A stretch of DNA of 64,000 nucleotides, from contig JASANC010002284.1 of the NCBI GenBank assembly GCA_030248135.1, positions 1 through 64,000 of the forward strand, given 5' to 3'. Positions within the stretch are counted from its first letter, which is position 1. Each line of letters opens with the position of its first letter. The notes beneath the pieces are model-generated. The model was not told where the DNA came from. It did not search any database and saw nothing but the letters and a program-made list of their open reading frames with translations. This document shows positions 35,408 to 47,719 of the stretch, piece by piece. Origin of the DNA: Theristus sp. LFF4_11 (Eukaryota > Nematoda > Chromadorea > Monhysterida > Xyalidae). The position numbers were made by a program, and so were the translations under genes.

Positions 35408-38400
35408 TCAATCCTCCTTCTGATGATGTATCAAATCCCCGTTATTGATCAAACAATGATTGCTATTCACGACGACGGTGGCATTATTCGTCTTCGAAAT
35501 GTCGCCATTAACGCGATGACTTGCCGTGTCAGTTTGAATATTGGCGGCAAAAGTGGCGTTTTTCGAATGGCGCTTCGAAAAAAGCACCGTCGACTGTATG
35601 GAACCGTCTGATGAACTTTGCGTTTCAGCGTCATCAACAGACTGTGCAACCGTTGTACTGGTCTTTCTGGACGCATCACGCGGAGGTCGCAGTATCAGTG
35701 GCAGGACAATCAGGACGAACAACGTTAAGATGTGTCCCATAAAATACAGCTGCCTAAAAAACGTGAAATTACTGGTCATACGTAAAACTGAAATCTGAAA
35801 TAGAAATTCGTGAAATAGTGATGTGACGCATAGCTGATAAACACGCTGAAAATGCGTTCATAAACAAACACTCTCCAGCGTTAGCTAGGTGTTTTTTTTT
35901 TCTGCGCAAATGAATGTTTGCAAGTTCAAATGAGTGCCTCAAAAATACAAATTTCAGCAAGTGGTTTTGGAGGACTGCACCGCGCAGCCGTTCTTCGTGT
36001 TTCAAGTCACCAACGAATCCTCAGAAACAAGACGCCAAACAAAAAGAATCCTCATCCGAAGAAGATGCCATTGACTGAATACTGAAACGTACAAAAACCC
36101 CAGCACAAACAAGAGAAAACCAAAAGACAGACCAAAACAACTCACTTGTACAAATGCAACGGGATTTCCGCCCACACGTACACCCACGGAAACAGTGCAT
36201 AAATTGTGGCGATCCTAGTGACAACGCCCGTCAAAACATCATACGCCAACTGGCGATTGGCGTTGCTGCCGTCGCCAATAAACAAATGACGCAGACAACG
36301 ACGACCCTGGAAAAACGCAATCAAAACAAAATCGATTCGCGCAAAGCGCACTCGTGGCCTGGTGGTAGTGCGTTAGACTACAGTCTGTGCGCTCGGGGGA
36401 TCGAGTCCCGCCGATGGGTGTATAGGCACTTAATGACAGAAAACTCTATGAGCGCCCTGCTCAATGGCGTTCTGTACGGTTAGCCCTGGCTAAAAACATC
36501 GCCTAAAAATCACAACAACAACAACAACAACAAGAAAGCACTGTGTACATGTATCCACATGTAGTTTCTTAAGATGCCAGCAAAGAAGCTGCAAAAACCA
36601 TTGTGTGTTGAACTGCGAAACGGCGCAAAGAATCGTCCAAAAAAGCGGCATTTATCGTCGCGTTGTTTTCAACAACGCCATACCCGTTTCCAAGCGCTCG
36701 TCAGCAGCGCCGCCTGCGCGAACATGATGTAATAGGCGGGAAAAAACCCGTGCCACCAAGCCGACAGCAGATACGTCGTACCCGTTCGAAGGCGGACATG
36801 CGCGCGATCGTACGAGACACGACGAAGCCACCGCAACGTGGACACGTTCCAGTTGTCTACGAGATCCTTCCAGCTGGTGCCGAACTGTGCGAACGCGAGA
36901 AAGAAACGAGCATTATTGCACGTTGAAATTGACAAATTCAGAAGCGAAAGAACGAACGGATGGCTTTGAAAAGAAAGATGGAAATTCGGGTTGTTGCTTC
37001 AAGTACCGCTAGCAGCGGTAGATTGAGCATCGAAGTGTCAAAGACTAAAACAACATTTCTGTTTCTGTGTCCTCTGCAGTGTTTCTGATCTCACCATGTT
37101 AGCCTTTTGGCCGGCAACCATGTTTAAGGCGGAAACACCATTTAGTTTTTCGTCCGTACGCACAAACGTCGTTCTAAATCCCGTGCGCAAACTAATCGTG
37201 TCCGTAATGCATTAAGATAGCACACACGACACGATTTCTAAATCGCGTAGCCATTTTTTACGTGTCGTGTCCGTGCGTACGCACAAAAAACTAATTGCTA
37301 AACGCGGCTTTAGTCTGTAACAGAAGCCAAAAAAAACTCGAGACGTCAGGTGGCATGCAGTACGCCAGTGTCCGAGCGAGCCACATGCATGGTCGAAACA
37401 CGTTGCTCACCAAATTGGCTGACACCGAATTGGCGCGACATCTATTTACAGTGGCAGCCATGAACTACAACAACATCAACAACAGTGCAGGCGTATCAAT
37501 GGACGCTTGCTGTCACCGCCATTGCGGTAAAGAGTCGCGCCAATTTCGCAATAGTCCGACCAGACTGCACGTGAACAATAACCATTGACCCGCTCCAGAA
37601 CGCACTGCGGCGCCGACGCCGGGGGTGGAATTTGTGGCGAAACTGCACTTATTTACCTCCACTTGCCAGATGTTGATATTCGAGACGAGGTCCCATCTCG
37701 GTTCGCCCGTCGCCTTGTCATACCCGTTGAAACCGATTCCGCACGCGTTGTGAACGGCGTCAGCTGAAGTTCTTTTGAAACTTGTAGAAATCTAAAAAGG
37801 GATTTGTATTTTAGAAACTTGTAGAAACTTAAAAAGAGATTTGTTTTTTAGAAACTTGTAGAAACTTAAAAAGAGATTTGTATTTTAGAAACTTGTAGAA
37901 ACTTAAAAAGAGATATTTTAGAAACTTGTAGAAACTTAAAAAGAGATTTGTTTTTTAGAAACTTGTAGAAACTTAAAAAGAGATTTGTATTTTAGAAATT
38001 GTAGAAACTTAAAAAGGAATTTGTATTTTAGCAACTTGAAAAGAGATTTGTATTTTAGAAACTTGTAGAAACTTAAAAAGAGATTTGTATTTTAGAAACT
38101 TGCAGAAACTTAAAAAGAGATTTGTATTTTAGAAACTTGTAGAAACTTAAAAAGAGATTTGTACAGTATGGCCGAATAAATGAGGCAGTCCGTCAAGGCG
38201 GGATCAGTCGCAGACTAGGAGTTGTCTTTTTTAATAATGCAAACATAATTCCCAATCATGTACGCAACGGAAAAAGAATGAACAGAATAGCGCGAATAAT
38301 CCGTTAGTTTAAAAAACGCGTCAAATTTAGCACACAATTTGGTTTCTGAACGTCTTTTTTCTTGCATTCAAAATTCGCGCGCTCCTTGAACCCTGAAAAA

Positions 38401-41400
38401 AGCTGCCATGTTTAATCGGCCATACCGTATTTTAGAAACTTGTAGAAACTTTTAAAAAGGGATTTGTATTTTAGAGACTGCACGTCTTAACCAAGTCAAT
38501 ACCGAATGTTTGGCGGATTCCGTTTTCAGCACTCCCTATTGCAGTAACGGGACACAAACGCAAAAAAAATCGTAATATCTAGCACAGACCAACCAAGTTG
38601 GTTTCACTGGCCTATTTGCAAAAAAAAACACAAAAAACCACACAACCAACAAAACTGAAAGCCACTAGCGACTCACAGATGATCCACGCGAAATAGTACT
38701 GACATCGGTAGACGAGCAGCGCCACGTACATACGTGCGTACCAGACAAGGACGCCCTCGTCTCCGATGGTCACCAACGAACGCACGGAGAATAACGGCTC
38801 GAATACAACGACGACGGTCATTAACAGCACGCCGAAAACGGTCTTCTTGATGGTGGCATTCTGAGAGGTCAAAATGTGGCTTAAGCTTTTTTCTGACACG
38901 TTGTTCATTGTTGCCGAAGTCCTTGTCTCAAGACGGTGCACTTTCTTCTGAATCTTCTGTTGCACAGACAGATATGTGAACCATTTCATAAACCTCTTTG
39001 ATATGCTGTTCATTGGTTGTGATGTGAAGTCCTTGTCTTGTCTGAAGACAGTGACACTTTCATGAATTTGCACAGTGCACAAACACACTGGCAAACCGCC
39101 GTTGTCCTGCGCGCGCTTTGCTTGCCTGTGTGTTTGTTTCGAGCATGTGGAGCATGAGACAAGGGCGTGAAACAAAAAAAAGTGCACGGTTTCAAGTAGA
39201 GTTGCCACGGTAGGCCTTTTTTGGTCACGGTACGGTTTACGGTTTGAGACGCAATTTTTTTCACGGTTTCGGTACGGTACGGTAAATTGAAAAGCTCAAC
39301 GGTACGGTTTTCGGTACGGTTTGAAAAATTTTAAAATCGCACGGTACGGTTTCGGTACGGTTACCGTGGATTTTGAATTTACACGGGCGGTAAACCGTAT
39401 TTTTACGGTTTGAAAATTAAAAAGTTTTAAAATGCACTGTGCTTCACTTTTTGTTTCTCTCTGTGCTATTTTGTTGTGTTGCATGTCGCCGTTCTCGTTC
39501 AGTCAGACAAGCAATGGAAGCGGCAGTGGGACAAAAACAAAACACAAACTTACACCACCTACCTACACCATAGCAAGAGTACAGGAAGACCCAACCGAAA
39601 CCTAAATCTACCACATCACAAGGTGGACCAGCACAGCACCAGAGTCAGACCAGCTGAACCAACCCTGCGCTGCGTAAGGTGTGAAATCTAGATAATAAAG
39701 AAACAAATTTTTGTAATAATTTAATCTCGAGAACCCGCTCGATTTTTTAGTGCTTTTCAAACGTTTCAAATGTTTGTTTCAAGCTTTTCGATTAGGTGTC
39801 AATTCTATGTCAAAGATGATTCTTTTATAACTCTGTTTCGCTAATTTTGCAATCGTTGACAATTTTTTTAAACTATTTGAATTTGCTGCCCCCGTTTGTT
39901 CTCGGTTAGTTAAGTTAAACTTGGTTAAAGTGAAGTCGTTCCCGTTAGACTTTTTCTGCGTGACATAAACTTGTTTAAACGTGACTTGATTGTTTGACAA
40001 CTACATTTTTTAAAGTCGCTAAGTTTGACCCGAAGAGGCCCCTTTATTTTTTTATTTTACAGAACTGGCCGGGAATCGATACCCGTTTATTTGCACAATC
40101 CCATTTGTGTTTTTTATGCCCGCTTTTGCACAAAAATGTTTTTTAAACAATATTATTTCAGTTTCTACTGTTTAAAAATTGCAAATTTGTGTTCACCAAA
40201 ATTTTGCTTTTTGAAAGTCACAGAATTTTAGTTAAAATCTTGTAAAAACTGCTGTTTGTTTAGTGTTCTCACAGTCACAATCGATCTTCATGACCTGTTT
40301 TATTGTCATTAATTATTAATTAGCGCGTGTTTTATTTTAGTTTTTTAGTATACACTAAAAACTAAAAAAAGTAATGTGAAAGCCGTTGATTTTTACAACG
40401 GCACAAAAAAACAAATAAAATTTTTATGTATCCGTGGGACATGCAACCTATATGATACCAACGAAAAATCAAACGCACGCCACGCCACACACAGCGCACG
40501 CACACAAAAAAAGCTTGGTCAAACCGTCAATTTTGGAAAAAATACGACGGTTTCGGTACGGTTTGCCAAAATTTTGCCACGGTACGGTCAACGGTACGGT
40601 AATTGTATTTTGATGACGGTACGGTTTTCGGTACGGTTTGGAAATTTTAAAATCGCACGGTACGGTCACGGTACGGTACGGTAAAACCGTACCGCCCGTA
40701 TTTTTACGGTTTTTACGGTTACCGTGGCAACTATAGTTTCAAGATCAGGCCCATTTGCGCTATTGTTGCTTGGCACAAAAATGCGAACTACGAACAAGTT
40801 GGAACTTCACACTTCATAAACACAAGAAGTTCGAACCAACCCAAGGCGTAGGCAGAGGACCTAAACGTTGTGCACTTGAACCGTTCGTAACGCTGCCATT
40901 ACCGACATGAACGTTGTCGTCTGTTTTCTGAGAAAAATGAAGCTTAAAATATTTGAAAAAAACAACTCAAAAAACTTTTTCAAACCGCTTTCAACAATGC
41001 AAACGTTTGATTCAAATGTTGCGCAGTAAAAAAGCTGTGTTTATGTTGTTGGCCCGCGAGAGAGCTAAGCGTCCATTCACACCAAACCACCGGAGTTTTG
41101 GTACCTTCGTTTTTTCTGGAACCGGCAGGGGAGCTAGAAATTAAAAAACAAAAAAACTGCTCACTTTCTGCACACTCCTAGCATAGACGTGTTTCTCATC
41201 GATCCAATCCATGTAGTCCACAAAGAACACCAGTGGACCGCAGAAGATACTCTGGTAGTTGAGCATATACGAAAAGTACTCCAGCGGCGTTGGCATTCGT
41301 CTGGAATGAGAAAAAACATGAAATGTGTTGAACAAAACACACTTGAACTGCGGTGGTGGGTGACCAATGAAGTTCACATTCAAAACCATCCAACGTTCCT

Positions 41401-43896
41401 GATTGGTTGCGCATCTGCATGCGCAACAACCGAATCAATGAGTGCGTGTGCGACTATTCCAATCCATTCCATTTTATTTCGCGAAAAAGCAGGAAACTCC
41501 GATAAAACTGCATGAACAGCATGTAGTTCGGACACCCGACCCAAACTATTGTGGATTTATTCAAACGTGTCCGGACTAAAATGACGTCATTTGCTTTAAA
41601 AACGCCCGTTTGTCAAAGTACAGGCACTAAAATGTCAGTTGGGTGTGACTGATTCGACATTCACCATTTGTTTACGGGGAAAAAACCGGCAAAATGGAAA
41701 GTTTGGTTTGCTGTGAACGGCAAGCGCATGTTTGGCGGCACATGACGTCATTTCAGTTGGACACGTTTAAAAAAATAGGTCATACAATAAAACCAAACAC
41801 GCCATCCAACGTTGTCCTTATGTCTCACCTAACCGCTTCACGTGCTTGTATGTCGTTCAACTTCTCGCCGCGTTTGATCTTCCAGATGCCGTCGTGTATG
41901 CTGAACGCCAACATCGTCGCGCGCTGCACGATCAGCATCATTGGACTGGAAAGAATAGAACGCTCGTTTTTTGGGGGGACTTTTGTCTGTTGTGTTTGAT
42001 TCTTGGTTGACACGTCCGCTGTTGTCGACTTCTGCTTTTGTATAAACTGAATTCTCAGGCACAATGATTTTGAAATCAACGAATTTTTTTTTTTGCTAGA
42101 GACAAATGGTGGACTGGTTGCATTTTGAACTGACTGATCTAATTAACTAAATTGTATGATTGTTCTCCGCATTTCGATCTGGCTGGCATCAAATCAGTGA
42201 ATGGTTTCATCCAGCGATCGACCACTCTCAAAGTTTCAAAATTCGACAAAAACCACAAAAAACGAAAAACTTCAAATACTCTCTGAAAAAATCAGCAAAA
42301 AGACCGCACCCGGAGATATCGATGACGTACTCGGTGATATGCGTCACCCTGTACCAATGCAACCACGTCAAGTACGAGGCGCTGAACACGAACACGACAC
42401 GGTGGATGTGATTCAGGGGGGTGACCAGTAGAAGCACGTAGCAGCCGAGTGCTAGCGCAAGCACGTGTTTGAATGCACTGCAAACAATGCGACATTCAGG
42501 GTGATCGGTTTGATGTTGATTCGAGATCGGCATTGATTGATGAAATGATTTGCAGATGCATTGAGATTGGTGTTGAAGGAGGGCTTTCGGATATGTTGAC
42601 TCATTTGACTGGTGTAGAAAGTTATGAAGAAATTGATTGATTGATTGGTTGATTGATTGATTGGCTGGTTGATTGAACGGCTTCTGGATACAATGACTGA
42701 TTGAATGAATGAAATTGATTGATCGGAATCACTGATCGACCAATGAACATGGCGAAATACTAGAAACTGTGGCAGTTTCCGTTTCCATCCAGCTGGACGT
42801 GACGCTAAAACGCTCAGCCCAATTCAGCTGACGCCACCGTTTCAAGTTCTGCAACGCTAACAACAACATCAACCCGGTTCCACACAGTTGTGTGCAAAGT
42901 TTTTCGGCGTTTTTTGAAATGGTTTCTCGCTGCGTTCCGGTAGGTAGGTTGTCCGTAGATTTAACAAAAAATGAAACATGGAAAGTCCACTCTTGTGAAA
43001 CATCGCAAACCATGCACGGCACTGGACTGGATAACCGGGTTTGCCGACAATTTTCGTTTTGTTGTTGTTGTGATTTTTAGGCGATGTTTTTAGCCAGGGC
43101 TAACCCAGAGAAGCGTACAGAACGCCATTGAGTACGGCGCCCATCGAGTTTTCTCGTTCATCAAGTGCCTAACACCCCGTCGGCGGGGCTCGATCCTTCG
43201 ACCGCACAGACGATAGTCGAATGCACTACCACCAGACCACGAGCGATTACTCACCCGCCATACATAAACAGACAGAGCAGCAGACCGATGCCGGGCGGCA
43301 CGATCAGTCGCGTCTGTCGGCTTACATTCGCCAACGAGCATCGATGATAGAACCAGACGGAAATCGGCACCGACACCAGCAGACACAGCACGAAGTTGAA
43401 CTGCAATACACACACGAGAGATACAAAAGCAGTTTTTTTTCAATGTTGGTGAATATGTTGACTGTTGAACTGGGTGGAAACCACTGAAAACATTCGAATA
43501 TGATTTGGCTGCAGCTTAAAAAAACGTTTTGCAGCCAACGAAAACGTTGCAATACTGACACGCTGATTCTAGCGCTACAAAGTCAAGTCAGTCTGCGTGC
43601 GCACAAGCCACATCGCAGCCAATCGGCTGTCACTTCATACAGCAACGCTGTGCGATCCCGTCCAGTCGTCAAGTATCTGAATTTGGGATTGGCACACTGA
43701 TCGGCTAATGATCAAAAAATGGTTCGACCAATCAGTCAGTTAGGTTCCACACTTCAAAAGTTGCAAAATGATGCGTTCTTTTGATTTTTGTCATCGTGTG
43801 TTCGCTCGCTCTCACCTTGTCCACGCTGAAGCCAATCAACTCGGCCACCGGAGTCAGCAGTTTGCTGCCCGAACAGAACGTGTATTCGCCGGGCAT
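35408..43896 (-). CDS. MBOAT2: MBOAT1/2-type lysophospholipid acyltransferase, 10 exons
   Basis: Exons in transcript order: 43816-43896, 43255-43400, 42310-42477, 41829-41945, 41165-41300, 38677-38860, 37657-37763, 36684-36884, 36146-36306, 35408-35753. Phases agree throughout and give 548 aa; human MBOAT2 is 520. This is a multi-pass ER membrane protein of the family that transfers acyl chains to lysophospholipids (Lands cycle). Family landmarks: ISGPMMLIVQRATM, SIHDGIWK, TPLEYFSYMLNY, QYYFAWI, GIGFNGYD, RWDLVSNI, then VDNWNVSTLRWL with the invariant Asn near residue 326, and LLSAWWHGFFPAYY with the catalytic His near 358. The C-terminus is Ser/Asn/His-rich with no recognised signal. Met 43896 is preferred because it matches the family N-terminus; an in-frame Met at 43932 would add 12 residues. 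MBOAT1 and MBOAT2 cannot be told apart here, nor can the preferred lysolipid. Confidence 0.94.
36352..36533 (+). repeat. tRNA-derived SINE with (CAA)n tail, MBOAT intron 8
   Basis: Head: box A TGGCCTGGTGGTAGTGCG and box B GGGATCGAGTCCC. The body includes GGCGTTCTGTACGG, TTAGCCCTGGC and TAAAAACATCGCC. It ends in CACAACAACAACAACAACAA. Antisense to the MBOAT transcript. Same family as 43061-43246. Confidence 0.88.
36684..36884 (-). CDS. MBOAT2: Catalytic exon of the MBOAT gene
   Basis: This 201-nt, phase-0 exon holds both catalytic signatures: WKDLVDNWNVSTLRWLRRV with the conserved Asn, and TTYLLSAWWHGFFPAYY with the conserved His, 32 residues apart. Both residues are intact, so nothing here suggests an inactive enzyme. 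The acceptor is CGCACAG and the donor GTATGG. A SINE occupies the next intron (36352-36533). Confidence 0.93.
37781..38475 (+). repeat. About 37-bp minisatellite in MBOAT intron 6
   Basis: About ten units of AGAAACTTGTAGAAACTTAA + AAAGAGATTTGTATTTT with deletions in some copies. It is interrupted at 38164-38427 by a TA-flanked MITE and resumes to about 38475. It begins within 20 bp of the exon 7 acceptor. No spacers, so not a CRISPR. Confidence 0.92.
38164..38427. mobile_element. Tc1/mariner-type MITE inserted in the minisatellite
   Basis: Ends CAGTATGGCCGAATAAA and TTTAATCGGCCATACCG, with TA at 38162-38163 and 38428-38429. The empty unit reads GATTTGTATTTT, so the duplicated TA is unmistakable. 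264 bp. Second copy at 49243-49507. Confidence 0.92.
39197..40735. mobile_element. hAT-like element with 8-bp TSD and CGGTACGG subterminal repeats (MBOAT intron 5)
   Basis: Ends TAGAGTTGCCACGG and CCGTGGCAACTATA; target duplication GTTTCAAG at 39189-39196 and 40736-40743. About 200 bp at each end are packed with the motif CGGTACGGTTT, likely transposase binding sites as in other hAT elements. The interior holds a dispersed repeat and no transposase frame. Confidence 0.88.
39727..40300 (+). repeat. Dispersed 0.57-kb repeat, copy 2 (inside hAT-like element)
   Basis: Same orientation and sequence as 33197-33760. Lying inside the hAT-like element at 39197-40735, it is either an insertion there or a native segment of a larger related element. 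Confidence 0.75.
41547..41789. mobile_element. MITE with TGACGTCA sites in both arms, copy 1 (MBOAT intron 4)
   Basis: Arms TATTGTGG...AAACGTGTCC...AAAATGACGTCAT and the inverse ATGACGTCATTTCAG...GGACACGTTT...ACAATA. 243 bp. Matches 57422-57660. Each arm has a perfect CRE-type octamer. Confidence 0.85.
42625..42675 (+). repeat. (ATTG)n simple repeat in MBOAT intron 2
   Basis: Repeats of GATTGATTGATTGGTTGATT, with looser GATTG motifs continuing to about 42730. Confidence 0.8.
43061..43246 (-). repeat. tRNA-derived SINE in MBOAT intron 2, beside the splice donor
   Basis: On the minus strand: head GTGGTCTGGTGGTAGTGC, box B GGATCGAGCCCC, body with GGCGTTCTGTACGC and GTTAGCCCTGGCTAAAAACA, tail (CAA)n. 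It is in the sense orientation of MBOAT, and its 5' end begins about 8 bp after the donor at 43254. Confidence 0.88.
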
Positions 43897-44570
43897 TCTT
43901 TTTGATTTGCCGATTCTCCGAACCGAACTCAAGTTCGATGCTTGCTCCCGAAGTTTTGAATGATAATTGTCTTCTTGCTGATGAATCGTGTCTGAATATG
44001 CCCGCTATTAAATTGGACGGCCTTTCATTATCAAACGGCTGGATTTATTTTGTCCGGCGATTTTCTGTCTCTCTGCAGCAAAAAAAACAACAACAGTCAT
44101 GAATTGAGCACATGATTTAGCGAATGAACAGACGAACACACTCTCACAGCACACTTCTTCGAGAACCATGCACGGTGTGTCGTGTTCGTTCGAAAACGTA
44201 AACTCCAAAAACACTTTCTGGAAAATACTGATGGCTGTTTGTTATCAAAAAAGTTGAACAAAAAAAACACGAAACATAATCAAATTACGCTGCGCTGATA
44301 TACACACGCGTTTGGATAGCGCAAAAAACGTTATTCACACATAAATAAACCAGCGCAATTTGCGTGTTTTTTTGGCGAAATGCACAAGCCAAGGAACGAA
44401 TATGCTCAAACGCCAATTCAGTGGTATTCAAACATTTGACTGGATCAGAACATTTTTAATGGAGAATTCAATTATTATTTCTGCGAAACAGGCACTGGAA
44501 GGATGGAATTCTGTTACCGAGAGTGAAGTGGGTGCCCCAGGGCTTTGAAAACCCGTTTATTTGAGAAATA

Positions 44571-47500
44571 TTAATTGAATTCTCTATTAAGAAAACAATG
44601 TGTTCCGGTGAAACGGTTGCACAGCACACTAATTTCGTTTTCCTGGGCCGCTTTTCGTCGAGCCATTTCGACTAAAAACAAAGAGAAACAACGCCCAGCA
44701 GAGCGCGTTGATAATGACGAACAGGAGCAGATATGAATACGGTCGAACAGCGACACTCGACCCACGGAGGAGCATTCATGAAACATTATTTAGTGACGCA
44801 TAGCTGTGTGACATAGCTATGCGTCATCTAAATACTGTGTCATGAATGCCGCTTTACGATTCATTGTACCGTATCAGATTTTGTGTCCTGACACGATCTT
44901 ACTGCAAACGTATCTGATCGTTCGTGAAAGGTTGGCAGAAAAACATCACATTAAATTTTCAAAAAAATTCTTCACAATCATGATGGCTGAAGGAAGATCG
45001 TGTCCACGTGGGACAAAATAACACAAATATGGTGAAAACCGTGTGGGCAAATAGCTTTTCGGCCAGGCATTTGACATTGAAATTGTATAATACTGTCTTT
45101 CTCTCATTGACACACACACAGAGAAAAAATGCTGCGGCAAAAGAAATAATAAAAAAACACACGCAAACGCAAACAGTTTCGCTGAAAGGCTAGTATTAAA
45201 CACATGAGAGTAAAAATCAGCCTGGAAACTGTGAAACCAAAAAATCTCGAACGGAAAATGACAAAATCCGCTTTGTCGCTGCAGTATTGAAAAGGGGAAT
45301 AGCGGCTAGGCTATGAATTAAAGAAAGTTGAGGCATTCAAAGAAAAAAGTCCTGTTTCTTCTGCATTTAAAAAATAAAAATCCCGCAAATGAATCTAAGC
45401 ACCAACCACGACCAAGCAGAATGAAAAGCCAGTTAAAACGATGAAATAATCCAGTAGCAAGCACGTGGGCTACAAACATCGAAGCATTTAGCACTTGATC
45501 AGACAGAAAACAAAAACAAGGCTGAAGCCCCAAAAAAACGTCCAACATCACACAAAAAGTCCTCGCTACACATGAGCACAGGAACGACAACACATGATAT
45601 TGAACATTTTTAGCAGACCGTGCCGCAAGAACAACAACAACAACAACAACACCTAATATTTCACAACATTGCAGTGCACACAGAATTATGAAACACAAAA
45701 ACACATACCCGACACAACACAACCGTGGAGAGTGAGACCAAACTAGAGAACTGGACAGAAAAAACATATAAAACGCAAAGCGTTGTGCACCGCGACAAAA
45801 ACCCACTCGACGACGACGACGAGCTATACCAAACCGAAAACGCAACCAAATCGACATGTGCAGCCGCAGCAGCAGCCAGCCAACACACAAACACACACAC
45901 GGCTGTCCACACCACCATACACCACACACCACACGTACGTTTGCATATTACTTACATCTGTCCGTCTTGTCTGTGTGTGTTGAAGAACAACATTTTCATA
46001 TAATATCACGTTTTGCGCTTTCGTCGTCGTTGTTTTGTTGCTGCTGCTTGTGTTCTATCATTATTGCCTGGATTTATTTCTCCCACTGAGACACACACAC
46101 ACACCACGGCTTTGGAGTGTCTCTCGTCTGACATAATCGCACGGAATTATGGCACAAGCGGCATGGCGCGATTGATGTCAGCTGGTTTTTTTTCAGAACG
46201 GTATTTCTGATGAAAATGTGGTGAACATTAAAAATCGGAGCAATACGACGATGCTGACGCTTTTGGCTGGTGGAGTGGTTGAGGAAGCCGCGAATGAATG
46301 TTTCATCACTTTGAAGTGGCAATGAAAGGTCACGGAATCCAACCGTTTTCCTTCTTTCTGAAAATCATGTTCTGCGGACACAAGAAAGGTTGATTTCAAA
46401 CTTCGAACGGGAAATCGCAAAACTTGCAGCTGACACAAGTGTTCCACAGATAAACTTGCGGGGTGCGCGCGTGCGGAGCAAGCACTTGAATCCAAACTGA
46501 TGGTTTGTTAACGGTGGTCGGTGTTCTGGTGGCAGAGGAATCTAAAAATACAGAAACGGTAAACAGAATCTGCACTGTCCGAGCGGTATTTGTCAGTCCG
46601 GCCCGGCTGGCCGGATCCCAAATCTTTTTGATTTCAAAAATCCAGATGAACAGATCGAAAAGCAAGATTTGAAAAACAACAGAGCCACACAAAACAGGAC
46701 AAAACAGCAGCAAAAATCGGTCCACCTGAAACTTTTGTTCGCTCCAACGCATGCGCGCCGGCGTCGAATGACTCGGATCACGCCACCTTTTTTTCCAAAT
46801 TCAATGTTCGCAATTCACTTCCAACATTCCAGAGAGATACAGCGACGACAATAGGGCCTGTGCTCTTTTACGCAGTCAACCTTGCTCAGCGCAGCGCTGA
46901 ATGAATACAAAATACACCTGTTTTTGTTGTTGGTGTGCTGGGCTGGAAAACGGCCGGCCATGTTTTATTTTATTCAACGCACAATGAATGAATGATAAAA
47001 AACCATGAATGACGCAACGTTGAAAAATGATGAAACATAAAGTAAACTCACTGCACATAGTGGTGTGGTGTGATCATTTCGCCAAACACGAGGCGCTTTT
47101 TGGAGTTTTTTTTCTGAAGCGGAGCGCGGAGGCACGCACTTGGTGCGGTGTGACTTGGAATTTATGAGTCATGCGCTGCTTCGGTTCACATTTGCACATG
47201 TGTGAGTGTGATTGACGTCGTCGTCGATGGGTTGGGTTTGGGTAGTTGATAAGAAGACACTGTTGCGCGCGTTTTGTAACCTTTTTTTCGGAACGTGTTG
47301 TTAGTTTTTTGTGTCTGCTGGACTTCTGAATTCTGAAGGGCAATTTGAAAATTTGAAATTAGAATCGAATAGCGAATTAGTGATGAATTTAGTGATGATA
47401 TTGGAATAGGAAATCCACACACCACACAATTCACATCTTAACAACGACTCCTTTAACAAAACACTCCGTTTACCAGATCGGAAAAAAATGAATTTCAGCA

Positions 47501-47719
47501 CGACGAGACGCTTCGAACGAACCGGACTTGTGAAAAATTTAAAAAATCCTACCAAGTGCACTTTCGAATGAACAAACAATCATCAATCAGTCTTTCGTTG
47601 AAAAATATTTCGTTGCTAACCAAAATAAACAAACTGACAGATGCAACGATAACAAGGTTAAAGATCAAAATCGCTTCGAGAGCGGTTTTTCTGGCAGTTT
47701 CTTTCCACACATGTGTCAT
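44571..47719 (-). other. Possible remnant or unrecognised membrane-protein gene (minus strand)
   Basis: Three minus-strand blocks read as membrane segments. 47549-47719 is a 56-aa frame starting MTHVWKETARKTALEAILIF with one hydrophobic helix. 46593-46732, after a TTTCAG acceptor, reads VDRFLLLFCPVLCGSVVFQI. Near 44690-44770 is PYSYLLLFVIINALCWALFL. The first has a GTAGGA donor at its end, so they could be exons of one small multi-pass protein. I could not join them in a consistent frame, and no family is recognised with confidence. Confidence 0.25.
44772..44849. mobile_element. 78-bp palindromic MITE, uninterrupted copy
   Basis: GCATTCATGAAACATTATTT at one end, the near inverse AAATACTGTGTCATGAATGC at the other, central AGCTGTGTGACATAGCT. 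Same family as the split copy at 15609-16451, and the reference for reading that nested insertion. Confidence 0.85.

Noticed and set aside
37781..38163. Possible CRISPR-like array
   Set aside because: Units are contiguous tandem repeats without unique spacers, in an animal intron.
38612..39208. 198-codon minus-strand frame as one exon
   Set aside because: Only 38677-38860 matches MBOAT and has splice sites; the rest is read-through into introns and the edge of an hAT-like element.
45318..45932. 204-codon minus-strand frame rich in Cys, Phe, Leu and Val
   Set aside because: It is the complement of AC-rich low-complexity DNA with CAACAACAA tracts; composition explains the hydrophobic translation, with no homology or splice support.
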